Shown piece after piece: positions 43,339 to 51,961 of a DNA stretch of 64,000 nucleotides. This stretch comes from Ktedonobacter racemifer DSM 44963 (lineage in GTDB: Bacteria > Chloroflexota > Ktedonobacteria > Ktedonobacterales > Ktedonobacteraceae). A model generated the notes under the pieces. That model did not search any database, was not told the origin of the DNA, and saw nothing but the letters and a program-made list of their open reading frames with translations. Made by a program: the position numbers and the translations under genes. The stretch spans positions 558,001 through 622,000 of the forward strand of contig NZ_ADVG01000002.1 in the NCBI RefSeq assembly GCF_000178855.1, in the 5' to 3' direction. Numbering within the stretch: position 1 is the first letter of the stretch; each line of letters opens with the position of its first letter.

Positions 43339-43817
43339 TCCTTGCTGGCGCCGTTGACGCATTTTACCCATCCGCCGACGCTCAGCATCCTGATCTGCAA
43401 GCGGAGCAAGACTTCTTTGATTACCTACTACGGGAAAGCGCTGATGACTTCGATGTTTTCGATCTCCATCTCTATGGAGACCTCGATGCCATCACGGCAA
43501 ACATCGATGCGGTCAGGCAGAAAATGGCCGCCCTGGGGTATCAGAAGCCGATCTTCTGCGGTGAATACAACGGCCCGAGTTTCTTCAATTTCATGGAGAA
43601 TCTGCCCATTCTGCAAAACATTTTCACGAAGATGATGGAAACCCCACAGGGCGAGACCCTGGCACAGGCCACGCAACGAGATGCTATTGCGGAACTGTAT
43701 GAGCAGAGGGAAATGCTGCCGCCACAGGCACAGATGTTTATGCAGGGTTGTTCCCTCGAACTGGAACAGAAACGCCATCGTATCAACTGCCGTGAAATCG
43801 TCACGCGTTGCGTGCTT
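43332..43817 (+). pseudogene. Glycosidase-like fragment, 5' half, interrupted by an inserted element
   Basis: About 160 codons without a natural N-terminus. DDFDVFDLHLYGDLDAITAN followed by PIFCGEYNGPSFFNF resembles the later strands of a clan-A glycoside hydrolase barrel, with a candidate nucleophile Glu in CGEYNGP. The frame stops to make sense after HRINCREIVTRCVL, exactly where an element with 8-bp duplication starts. The continuation (ALSAGVQKMLCWNLANE...) is at 45247-45555. The 5' end is fused to the LuxR fragment near 43330. Confidence 0.75.
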
Positions 43818-43929
43818 GAGGTGCGGCAAGTTTTTTTGCGTTGAGCTCATCCAGGGCAATGGAGAGATGGAGCAATGGGAGAGAGCAGCACGACCGGAAA
43901 GAAAAGGAGAGACGATGGATCTCTCTCAT

Positions 43930-43974
43930 TGGGGTAGTGCTACGTAAGCTGCCAGCTTACGTAGCACTACCCCA
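43930..43974. repeat. Perfect 21-bp-arm palindrome, left of the APH gene
   Basis: tggggtagtgctacgtaagc t, loop gcc, and the exact reverse complement. The right arm contains the stop codon of the APH(6)-type gene (TAG, 43967-43969), so it can act as its terminator. It is closely similar to 45024-45068. Confidence 0.85.
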
Positions 43975-44923
43975 GCAAGCGTTGTGCTGTTTTGAAAAAT
44001 GGCTGACCATGCTCACTTGAACCGTAGGCGCAAATATATAAACCAGTTGATACGCGCTCGATAAAGCCCCATTCCCAAATAGTGGCTTCATCGAGGCCAG
44101 ATTCCTTGGCGAGTAGCTCGCAATATTCGTGGGCTAAAGTAATAGGATCGGCTGCTGCAAGCAACTCCTCATTCCAGTCCCGCATGACCACCCCAAGATC
44201 ATATTCTGGCTCACAGAGGAAGCCCTCTGGATCAACAAAGACATAGCCCGACTCAGCTCCAGCACGTGGGGCAAGTACCTGAAGTGCATTTGCTGGATGG
44301 GGGTCTCCATGTACGACTACGCATCGTTCACGGTCAAAAGCATCCATGCGCCGGCACGCAAACTCCAAGGCCTGAGAGACAATTTTCTCAGAGCATGGCC
44401 GTTCAAGTTTGACCCATAGCTCGCTTATGAGCTGAGCCAATGTCTGCGCTTTGTACGCCAAGGCGTTAATAGTCTGATCCGCACCAGATGGTACAAGCCA
44501 TGCTTGTTTAAGTATCTTGCACAGCAATCTTATTGCCTGCTTAGGTTCCAATTGAATATCTTGCATGGATAGTCCGAGCTGCTCTAGAAGCAAGGCACGT
44601 CGCTCGTAGTCAAACTTTAACACTCGAACGTAGCCGTGGCCATTCGCACGGATAATAGTGTCTATCTCTTGCTGAAAGCCGTAAGGTCTCGGCATATCTA
44701 TCTTTATGACTGCATTTCCGCTTGCAGTTTTTACTGGCGCTACGTATGCCGAAGATCCTCCGGAAAGCGGTTGGCCAATGCTAAGTTCCCATTCTTGCTC
44801 AAGCTCGGCAATAAGACCAGGGAGGTCTTTAAGCCACTGTCTTGTCTGGGTGCTTGATTGCTCGGCCATCAGCCGAACTCGCTCAGGTACAACAATACTG
44901 CGTATATGATCAGCTCTATCCAT
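43967..44923 (-). CDS. APH(6)-type aminoglycoside/hydroxyurea kinase
   Basis: 318 residues. The ATP-binding N-lobe has a glycine-rich loop GQPLSGGSSAYVAP and a Lys in AVIKIDMP; the catalytic loop is VVVHGDPHPANAL; the metal Asp is in VFVDPEGFLCEPEYDLGVVM. This layout is that of the streptomycin/hydroxyurea-type phosphotransferases. Whether it gives resistance to any drug cannot be told. Start at 44923 lacks a good ribosome site; 44869 is an alternative. It is the main gene of a mobile cassette (43818-45238), in the opposite direction to the interrupted host gene. Its stop lies inside a palindrome. Confidence 0.85.
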   Translation of the reverse strand: MDRADHIRSIVVPERVRLMAEQSSTQTRQWLKDLPGLIAELEQEWELSIGQPLSGGSSAYVAPVKTASGNAVIKIDMPRPYGFQQEIDTIIRANGHGYVRVLKFDYERRALLLEQLGLSMQDIQLEPKQAIRLLCKILKQAWLVPSGADQTINALAYKAQTLAQLISELWVKLERPCSEKIVSQALEFACRRMDAFDRERCVVVHGDPHPANALQVLAPRAGAESGYVFVDPEGFLCEPEYDLGVVMRDWNEELLAAADPITLAHEYCELLAKESGLDEATIWEWGFIERVSTGLYICAYGSSEHGQPFFKTAQRLLG

Positions 44924-45023
44924 TATGACAGTTTATCATATGGATTGTATTTTGCCTAAGTTATAAAGCTGGCCTCGAGCTTTAAGGCACTAAGGTATCC
45001 AATAGTAAATTTTCATGTTTAAT

Positions 45024-45068
45024 TGGGATAGTGCTATGTAAGCTATAAACTTACATAGCACTATCCCA
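45024..45068. repeat. 19-bp-arm palindrome, right of the APH gene
   Basis: tgggatagtgctatgtaag, 7-nt loop, and the exact reverse complement. It differs from the palindrome at 43930-43974 by paired changes that keep the stem, so the structure has been selected or the two come from one ancestral hairpin. Confidence 0.85.
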
Positions 45069-45246
45069 CATTGGTAGTTTCGCACCCAGAGGCCAATCAC
45101 GCTAGGACGCGACATTTGAGTGCGGACCTCCTGGGGCTCATGATCATCCCCCTCAAGAAAGTTCTCAGCGTGTTGACGCTGCTTGTGGCAGCGGCTTGTG
45201 GCCTGGGCGTTTCATCACGCAAAAAACTTGCTGCACCCGCGTGCTT

Positions 45247-45555
45247 GCGCTTTCAGCGGGCGTCCAGAAAATGCTCTGTTGGAATCTAGCCAATGAGAAC
45301 GTTGATCGCGCGAATCTGATGCGCCTACTCTTTGACAAGTATAAGCTGCTACACTATGAAGATGGGGTGTTCAAGCAGCCCTATCCAGCCGCAGAGACAT
45401 ATCGCAGAATGACGGATGCGCTTCACGACGTTGAGCACGTTCAACGAATCACTGTCCCCGAGCACCCGACCCTCTCCCTGTTTAAAGTACAGCGACGGGA
45501 GCAAAGTCCCCTGTTTGTCGTCTGGGAACAAGAAAATTCCAACAGAGGTGCGTGA
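45247..45555 (+). pseudogene. Glycosidase-like fragment, 3' half
   Basis: About 102 codons: ALSAGVQKMLCWNLANENVD, then RANLMRLLFDKYKLLHYEDG and AETYRRMTDALHD, the end of a barrel and an accessory strand region, ending QENSNRGA. It is in frame with the fragment ending at 43817 once the inserted element is removed. A stop at 45553-45555 ends the frame. Confidence 0.75.
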
Positions 45556-45761
45556 TGGTCATGTGCATCTCTCCGTCTCACTCACGCCTGTGTTGCTCGC
45601 GCAACACTGAAGATATAGATGTCTGTGGGATACGTTGTCAGGGTCATAATAGAATAGAAGCGTGAAGACATTGTGAATACTCGCAAAGCACTGGTGATAG
45701 TTTTGTAATGTTCATAGGATATTCTTGTGATGATAACTCTATCCTGAAGCAGAGGAGCATT

Positions 45762-47498
45762 ATGTCTCATTCAGAACAAGATATGCAGCAAGAAAATCTT
45801 TTTCAGTCCATGCTTCGTGCTCTACGAGAGGAAAAGGACTTTTCCTGTGATGGGACGCAGGAGATCAGTGAGAAGCAGACCCATCTCTCTGTGGTGTTGC
45901 TCACGCCGCAGTACGTGTACAAGATAAAAAAGCCGCGAGACTTTGGCTTCTGTAACTACACAACGCCTTCACGACGTCGCTACTTCTGCCTGCAAGAGGT
46001 CCTGTTAAATGCGCCGCTGGCCCCGAATGTTTATCTTGGAGTGGCCCCTATTCTTCAATGCTCAGGAGAACACTTCCGCATAGGCCCAGTCCTCGCGAGC
46101 GATGAGTTGCCTGAAGCTGGGACACACTATCAAGAGGGAATCGTCATTGACTACGCGGTCGTGATGCGACGCTTGCCCGAAGATACGACACTCGCCTCCC
46201 TCATTCAGGCAGGTCAGATCACCCCTGAAATAATGCGCGAGGTCGCGCAGACGATTGCACGTTTTCATATGGCAACCCCTACGAATGCCTCTATCACCAC
46301 CTTTGGTGACGCGCAGACGATACGGCAGAACTGGGAAGAAAATTTTCGCCAGATCCAACCCTATATCGGTCGTGTGCTAGAACGAGAAGCTTATGACGCA
46401 CTGCGCCGCTACGTCGCTCAGTTCTTGCAGGCGCATGACCCACTCTTCACGCGACGTCTATTACAAGGACGCATCCGTGATTGTCACGGGGATCTGCGTT
46501 TGCAGCATGTCTATGTATTGCCCACTACCAACCATTCCCCCGCTCGACATATCCTCCTGCTTGATCGTATAGAGTTCAACGAGCGCTTTCGCTACGGAGA
46601 TGTCGCCAGTGAAGTCGCGTTTTTGGTGATGGAGCTAGAGATGGCACGGCACCATGATCTCTCAATGAACTTCCTCCAGGCCTATATCGCAGAGACCGGG
46701 GATACCGATCTCTACACACTTCTCCCTTTTTATATCTGTTACCGAGCTTGCGTACGCGGCAAGGTGACCGCATTCCTCCTCGATGATCCCGAGATCGAAA
46801 CTGATCAGAGCAGGCAAGCTATTCAGGAGGCCTCTGACCTCTTTGCCTTCGCCGTTCGCACCACAAACAGCGACACGCATCACCCGCTGCTACTCTGCAT
46901 AGGCGGACTCATGAGTAGCGGGAAGAGCACGCTCGCCCACACATTGCAACAGCATCTCTCCTTTCCTTTGTTCTCCTCGGACGTCATCCGTAAACAACTC
47001 ACACGGCAGTCGCCCGCTATGCATCAGGCGGAACATTATGGCAAAGGAAACTATACCCCCTCCTGGAACAGGAAGACGTATGCGGCTCTTGCACAACACG
47101 CGCTACCATATCTGGAGCAGGGGCGGTCAGTGATCCTTGATGCCAGCTTTTCACGTCGGGAGGAACGACAGGTATTGGCGCGTGCAGCGGTGGCATTGGG
47201 GGCCAAGGTCGTTTTTATCGAGTGTGTCTGCCCGCCAGAGGTCGCACTGGCGCGGCTCCATGGTCGCTGGCAAAGCCATTTCGATGGTACCAGCCATGAA
47301 GCGTCCCCTGAAGCTGTTCTGGCCTCAGATGGTCGTCCAGATTTGTACGCCACGCAAGCCGCACACTGGGAACCCTTTGAATCTGCGTTGGAACCATGGG
47401 TTACACATATCCTTCTCACAACGACCTCTCCTCTTGTGGAAACAGTGCAGCAACTTCTGACAAAGCTATCGCTAGAGTGTACCTCGCGCTACGCTTAG
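45762..47498 (+). CDS. APH-like kinase fused to an AAA/P-loop (zeta-like) kinase domain
   Basis: 578 residues. The N-terminal 350 residues resemble aminoglycoside phosphotransferase-type proteins (KTHLSVVLLTPQYVYKIKKP, then RDCHGDLRLQHVYVLP as a catalytic loop and LLDRIEFNERFRYGD for the metal Asp). The C-terminal part is a P-loop kinase (GGLMSSGKSTLA at about residue 381, then SDVIRKQL and a DASFSRREER motif). This two-domain arrangement is a known bacterial family with no settled role. Start at 45762 has agaggag 6-10 nt upstream. Confidence 0.82.
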   Translation: MSHSEQDMQQENLFQSMLRALREEKDFSCDGTQEISEKQTHLSVVLLTPQYVYKIKKPRDFGFCNYTTPSRRRYFCLQEVLLNAPLAPNVYLGVAPILQCSGEHFRIGPVLASDELPEAGTHYQEGIVIDYAVVMRRLPEDTTLASLIQAGQITPEIMREVAQTIARFHMATPTNASITTFGDAQTIRQNWEENFRQIQPYIGRVLEREAYDALRRYVAQFLQAHDPLFTRRLLQGRIRDCHGDLRLQHVYVLPTTNHSPARHILLLDRIEFNERFRYGDVASEVAFLVMELEMARHHDLSMNFLQAYIAETGDTDLYTLLPFYICYRACVRGKVTAFLLDDPEIETDQSRQAIQEASDLFAFAVRTTNSDTHHPLLLCIGGLMSSGKSTLAHTLQQHLSFPLFSSDVIRKQLTRQSPAMHQAEHYGKGNYTPSWNRKTYAALAQHALPYLEQGRSVILDASFSRREERQVLARAAVALGAKVVFIECVCPPEVALARLHGRWQSHFDGTSHEASPEAVLASDGRPDLYATQAAHWEPFESALEPWVTHILLTTTSPLVETVQQLLTKLSLECTSRYA

Positions 47499-47679
47499 TC
47501 TAGTAGTAGAATAAGCTGTAACGACACTGCTAGTGCCGTGATTGCGCTGTGATGGGCTTTCGTAAGAGCGAGAGAAACATGTGAGGCATAGCAACTACAC
47601 TCCTAGTGACGCTATTGATAGCACCTTGATGCCGCTATCTGGTGAGTGTCAAGGTCAAAGTGGACGAAGGAGATCATCA

Positions 47680-48714
47680 ATGTTCAAGCGCATACTTATC
47701 CCACTTGACGGCTCAAAACGTGCCGAAGAGGCGTTATCTATGGCGGCTTTCCTGGCGCGCGCAACTGGCGCCTCGCTATTGCTTGTGAAAGTAATTACGC
47801 CTGAGCTTCTCTATACAAGTCTCTATCCAACAGTGCCTGGCTACATGGCTGAGCAAATTCGTACAACATTTGTCCATGATGCCCAGACCTATCTCAAACA
47901 TGTCATTCGTACCTCGAAACTGGAGGATATCGCTGTATCCACGGAGGTGGTGGTTGGTATTCCCGGTGCCACAATTGTGCAGATCGTGGGCGAGCGACTG
48001 GCAGACCTCATCGTAATGCGTAGTCAGGGGCAGACAGGGATCGCACGCTGGTTCTTTGGCAGTATCGCCCAGTATGTGATTCGCCACAGCCCGGTCCCGG
48101 TTTTAGTCATGCGCGACGGGTGTTCCCCTCTGATGCTTCAGCCAGGCCAGTCATTCCACGTGCCACGAGTATTGGTGCCGTTGGATGGCTCACCACAGGC
48201 TGAGGAAGCCTTGCTGCCCGCGGCGGAGATGGCATGCCTCCTGGCTGGCAGTGCACAAGGGCAGATCCATCTCACCTGCGCTGTCCGCTCCGTCACCGCT
48301 CATGAGCATTTCACAAGCGCTCAGGCGGAGCAGCAAAATGAGGCCGTGCAGGCGGAAGCAGAGGCCTACCTGGCTTCGATTGCCACACGCCTGCGCATGG
48401 GTGAGTTTGCCTCATCGGCGTTTGCGACAAGTTATTCCGTGGTGACGTATACACGTGAAAAGGAGATCTGGAAGTGCATTTTTCGTGAAAGCGAGTGTAT
48501 TGGCGATGTCCCAGGATACGCAGGCTGCGATCTGATCGCCATGTCTACCCACGGCAGAACTGGTTTACAACATCTCTTACATAGAAGTATTACCGAGCAT
48601 GTGCTGGATATGACGACGGTGCCTCTGCTGATTGTACACACGCATGCCACGTCCAAAGAATCTATCCCGAGCACAGCAACAGTTTCACATCAGGAGATAC
48701 AGCAACCGGGATAG
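47680..48714 (+). CDS. Tandem universal stress protein
   Basis: 344 residues with two UspA-type domains. Domain 1 (about 1-150) begins FKRILIPLDGSKRAEEALSM and has the ATP-binding loop RSQGQTGIARWFFGSIAQYV. Domain 2 (about 165-330) begins VPRVLVPLDGSPQAEEALLP; its loop reads STHGRTGLQHLLHRSITEHV, where the last Gly-Ser/Thr is His-Arg-Ser. So ATP is probably bound by domain 1 only. Start at the ATG at 47680 with cgaagga about 8 nt upstream. Confidence 0.9.
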   Translation: MFKRILIPLDGSKRAEEALSMAAFLARATGASLLLVKVITPELLYTSLYPTVPGYMAEQIRTTFVHDAQTYLKHVIRTSKLEDIAVSTEVVVGIPGATIVQIVGERLADLIVMRSQGQTGIARWFFGSIAQYVIRHSPVPVLVMRDGCSPLMLQPGQSFHVPRVLVPLDGSPQAEEALLPAAEMACLLAGSAQGQIHLTCAVRSVTAHEHFTSAQAEQQNEAVQAEAEAYLASIATRLRMGEFASSAFATSYSVVTYTREKEIWKCIFRESECIGDVPGYAGCDLIAMSTHGRTGLQHLLHRSITEHVLDMTTVPLLIVHTHATSKESIPSTATVSHQEIQQPG

Positions 48715-48862
48715 AGGCTCGCTACCCGAGAGCCTCCTACATATCTCCACAATACCCATTCGCCCGTCGCGATGGATATGTGTAAGCGCACCTTCCCAAT
48801 GCCCTTCACGCTCCAGGTGGGAAACGATATCTGCCAGATTCATCGGCGCACGCGTCTGAAGC
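48715..48862 (-). pseudogene. Possible PAS-domain remnant
   Basis: Reading the minus strand from 48862: MNLADIVSHLEREGHWEGAL then THIHRDGRMGIVEICRR. LEREGHWEGxLTHxxRDGR is typical of the middle of a PAS domain in multi-sensor kinases. There is nothing else of such a gene around, so it is at best a fragment. Low confidence because it is short. Confidence 0.35.
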
Positions 48863-48969
48863 AACTATTCAGGAAGGTTTCGCCCCTCGACCAGTAGATG
48901 CAAATGCACGCTTACATACATTTGCATCCAATGATCTGAGCAGGATGTCATTCCCTTTCCTCCCCTAGC

Positions 48970-50079
48970 TCAAATCCGACCATCCTGCGCTGGCGAACGG
49001 GGTGACAGCATAGGAGCATATTTTCCCTGGAGCATGTAGTAGAGATGCCAGGAAATCTCATCAATCACGGGTACCTGGGTCATGAAGAGCTGAGGATCAA
49101 GCCCATTGACCATACTCTGACCAGTGTTGATACGCTGTAGCATTGTTAAAAGCAACTTAGCAGCGTAAGCTGTCTGCTCATTTGTAGCGCCGCCTTGCTT
49201 GAGACGATAGAACTGCCTCAACTGGTTGTTGATGAACATCCCTTGCTGATGTAGTGGATGGTCCGAAGATAAAATGATGAGACCTTCCTGGCCATTTGCC
49301 AATAAACGCAAAGCATTGATGACCTCCTGCACAAACTCTTCCACTCGTGCTTTGCGTTCAGTCTCGGCCATACTAAAGCGTTGCTCAATAGTCCGCAATT
49401 CCTCTGCCCGATCAGCACGTCGCACTGCTTGATCCATGCCACGTACCCAGAGAAAGGCGATAACGGCTGTCATAATCTGAATCGCTACCGGACGCCCAGC
49501 GATAACAGCCATGCTGTATTGAGATAGAGCCTGGTGAAGATCAGTGGACCAGGGCTGCAACATCAGATCGCCATAAATAAGGACAACATTCACACCCGCA
49601 ATGATGAACGCTGCACCACGTGGGAGAATAGAGGCACCAAGAATTACAGAGATAACCAGAACATCGTACGCGGGCAAATAAACCAGGTGAATTTTGCCAT
49701 CCGCTGAACCTAGAACAACACCGATGACTGCCAAACACGTTAGTATCACTAGAATAGTTCCTGCCACAGTGACCAGGCCCATGCGATTGCATAGCATCGC
49801 GACCAGCACACCTGCAAGAGCAAAGAGGACGGCAAAAGCTGAGGCTCTGTCCATAAAGGTAGCGGGAATGAAGGCCACAAGAGTGACAAGCATGCCCAGC
49901 AAAATCCAGGAAGTCAGGCGACTGCGGCGAACCTTCTCACGTTGCTCAATTGTTTCCTGGGGTAAATCCCAACCAGTACTTGTCATCCGCAACCACCAGT
50001 TTGTTCGGGGTAATGGCGGCACAGAGGTTTCACGCAATGGCAAACTTGCCCGCGTCTCGGTATTGGTAGGGTGCGTCAT
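48970..50079 (-). CDS. Membrane protein with six spans and a coiled-coil tail, unknown function
   Basis: 369 residues. A polar N-terminal 55 residues end in REKVRRSRL, then about six membrane helices (60-235: LTSWILLGMLVTLVAFIPAT through IMTAVIAFLWVRGM). After that a cytoplasmic coiled coil (RADRAEELRTIEQRFSMAET) and a helical C-terminal region. This is the shape of the membrane input part of some sensor kinases without the kinase. No known domain is recognised. Good ribosome site (aaaggagg) 8 nt before the ATG. Confidence 0.6.
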   Translation of the reverse strand: MTHPTNTETRASLPLRETSVPPLPRTNWWLRMTSTGWDLPQETIEQREKVRRSRLTSWILLGMLVTLVAFIPATFMDRASAFAVLFALAGVLVAMLCNRMGLVTVAGTILVILTCLAVIGVVLGSADGKIHLVYLPAYDVLVISVILGASILPRGAAFIIAGVNVVLIYGDLMLQPWSTDLHQALSQYSMAVIAGRPVAIQIMTAVIAFLWVRGMDQAVRRADRAEELRTIEQRFSMAETERKARVEEFVQEVINALRLLANGQEGLIILSSDHPLHQQGMFINNQLRQFYRLKQGGATNEQTAYAAKLLLTMLQRINTGQSMVNGLDPQLFMTQVPVIDEISWHLYYMLQGKYAPMLSPRSPAQDGRI

Positions 50080-50137
50080 AAGCTAGCCTCCTTTCACTGC
50101 TATGACTAAAGGGAATACACGACAAAGCTCTATTTTT

Positions 50138-50605
50138 CTACTTGCTAGGAATAGGTGTGCCCTCCAGTATTGCTTTGAGCTTCGCGAACATCTCTTTATG
50201 CGATGCTAAACCTTGCTTATAAACCGTTTTGATAAGCAAGCTCGGTGCCGTAATTTCAACACGCTCTTGTATTCGCGTTCCATTTCCCTCAGGGAGACAG
50301 ACACTAACATTGTGCAAATAGATGCCTGGAGACTGGTGCGCGTCGTAGACAATTTCGCCCCGAGTATTGATGCTCATCTCTACGCTATAGGTAAAGGTCG
50401 TCATAAAGGGACCCTGCTTCATACGATCACGAATCTTATAATGATCAATACGCGAACCATCAGCCGCCTTCGTTGTTTTCTCATATGCGATATTAACAAT
50501 AAGCGGATGAATCTGGGTATGGTTACTAAGTGTAGAGAGGAAACTCTTCACCTTTTCAGGTGACGCCTCAATAAAAGTGTCAATTTCGAATGAGTCCTGC
50601 GCCAT
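50138..50605 (-). CDS. SRPBCC/START-like protein
   Basis: 155 residues. The opening FEIDTFIEASPEKVKSFLST, followed by NHTQIHPLIVNI, the strands around YEIxD and SPGIYLHNVSVCLPEGNGTR, and a final long helix (LLIKTVYKQGLASHKEMFAK), make the SRPBCC helix-grip fold likely. The cavity probably binds a hydrophobic ligand. Start at 50605 with gaaagga 8-10 nt upstream; a longer frame reaches 50713 without a ribosome site. The 430 bp on the right (50606-51039) are AT-rich and have no gene besides the palindrome at 50833. Confidence 0.72.
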   Translation of the reverse strand: MAQDSFEIDTFIEASPEKVKSFLSTLSNHTQIHPLIVNIAYEKTTKAADGSRIDHYKIRDRMKQGPFMTTFTYSVEMSINTRGEIVYDAHQSPGIYLHNVSVCLPEGNGTRIQERVEITAPSLLIKTVYKQGLASHKEMFAKLKAILEGTPIPSK

Positions 50606-50832
50606 AAAACACATCCTTTCGCTGGCAAAAAGATAAATAAGGCGTTTTTTGCGTTTCTCGCGAAGCAGAGGCTTTCCATCTATGAGTGCAATGCCTCTAT
50701 ATGATTCACACATAAAATATAAACGCTAAACGAACTATAGCAGCAGCATAGAATGCAGTCAATATACATATAAAGGTCCTAATGAAGAGTACTGCGCTAG
50801 CACGTGACCAACAATAAACATTAAGCTGTTTG

Positions 50833-50856
50833 TATATCGAGCAAACGTTCGATATA
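50833..50856. promoter_or_regulatory. Operator-like palindrome
   Basis: tatatcga (50833-50840), an 8-bp spacer and tcgatata (50849-50856): exact arms in the intergenic region. No assigned regulator. Confidence 0.35.
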
Positions 50857-51039
50857 GTGTTCTCCATCATCTATAAATTATACATTCCCAAAATTGCTTA
50901 TTTTTCGCTAAAAATATATTTTTATACAGGCGATGCCTTTATAAGTGAGATGCTATAGGGAGTTTTACTGTTTACGCCGTTGTTGCCTGCTGCCGCAAGA
51001 TATATACAAACTTAGCACGAACAAACGATTCAGACCAGT

Positions 51040-51831
51040 ATGCAAAGATCATCAGGAACCCTCGTCACCGCAGCCAACGGAGTACAGATAGTCACTGACC
51101 AGGATATCACCGTGAGTGCAGTCAATTATCCCACGCTCGGACAAGCCAGCGTGAGCGCCCACGCGACCCAGGCACGACCAGCAGGCAACCTCAAGGCAGG
51201 CGTGATTTATGGTCCCTGTTGTCGCGCCAACATCTCTGCTGTAAACGGAGCCTTGAGCGGAAGGCAGGACGCACGCAACTATCAGACCGTGACCCAGCAT
51301 GACATCGACAGCGCAAGCGCGAGCCTGAAAGCCAGCCTTGACCAGAGCACCACCACAGCATTACAAACGCAGGTCCAGAGCACCGAGACATTGGCAACCC
51401 CGTTGCATTGCCAGCAGAAGACGAGCGCCGATCATCAGCCAGGAGACGAGGCAGCAAGTGTGCATGTCACCCTCGACGAGACATGTACAGGCATCGTCTA
51501 CCAGACGCAAGCCCTACAAACACTCATCACCCAGGCACTTACCACTCAGGCAAAGCAGCAGCTAGGAGCAGGGTACGCGACAAGCGGAGACGTTCATATC
51601 ACCACCACGGCACAGGGAACAACGACCATCTGGGCGACAGGGGCAAGCATATGGGTGTATCAATTCTCACAGGCTGAGCAGGAACACCTAAAGGCAAGCA
51701 TTGCAGGCAAGAACCAAGCCCAGGCGAAAAACCTCTTATTAGCACGAGCAGGGGGACAATCTGTGTCCTTCTCCAACAATGCGACCCTTCCAGATATTCA
51801 GCATATCCGCTTTGTATTCATTACCTACTGA
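51040..51831 (+). CDS. 5'-truncated protein of the baseplate J/surface type (uncertain)
   Basis: 263 residues, low complexity in parts, Ser/Thr/Ala/Gln-rich. Motifs such as TVSAVNYPTLGQASVSAHAT, YGPCCRANISAVNGALSGRQ and TQHDIDSASASLK resemble the C-terminal half of large membrane-anchored proteins of Ktedonobacteria that carry a baseplate J-like region. There is no signal peptide, membrane helix or clear ribosome site, so this looks like the trailing part of a larger gene that lost its beginning. Identity of the family is recalled with low certainty. Confidence 0.45.
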   Translation: MQRSSGTLVTAANGVQIVTDQDITVSAVNYPTLGQASVSAHATQARPAGNLKAGVIYGPCCRANISAVNGALSGRQDARNYQTVTQHDIDSASASLKASLDQSTTTALQTQVQSTETLATPLHCQQKTSADHQPGDEAASVHVTLDETCTGIVYQTQALQTLITQALTTQAKQQLGAGYATSGDVHITTTAQGTTTIWATGASIWVYQFSQAEQEHLKASIAGKNQAQAKNLLLARAGGQSVSFSNNATLPDIQHIRFVFITY

Positions 51832-51961
51832 GAGAGGAAAGGAAACCGCAGCATGATTATAGCCGCAGCGAAGACGAGCCCCACAGTATCGCGGGCGGCT
51901 TGGCGTCTCCACCTTTCCAGGCATGGTCAGCCCTATCGGGCCGAGACGAGCGGGTACTGCA

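Larger units (their letters stand above)
43818..45238. mobile_element. 1421-bp transposase-less element carrying an APH(6)-type kinase
   Basis: The direct repeat GCGTGCTT (43810-43817 and 45239-45246) flanks the element. Its ends are imperfect inverted repeats: gaggtgcggcaagttttttt at the left, and at the right the reverse complement of gggtgcagcaagttttttgc. Removing the element plus one duplication restores the glycosidase frame exactly (VTRCVL then ALSAGVQ). Inside: the kinase gene, two related palindromes and a short signal-peptide-like frame near 45140. No transposase gene is visible. Confidence 0.87.

Noticed and set aside
45140..45289. Lipoprotein-like start (MIIPLKKVLSVLTLLVAAAC)
   Set aside because: Only a signal-like stretch of about 25 residues before it runs through the terminal repeat of the cassette; no mature part. 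Noted but not called as a gene.
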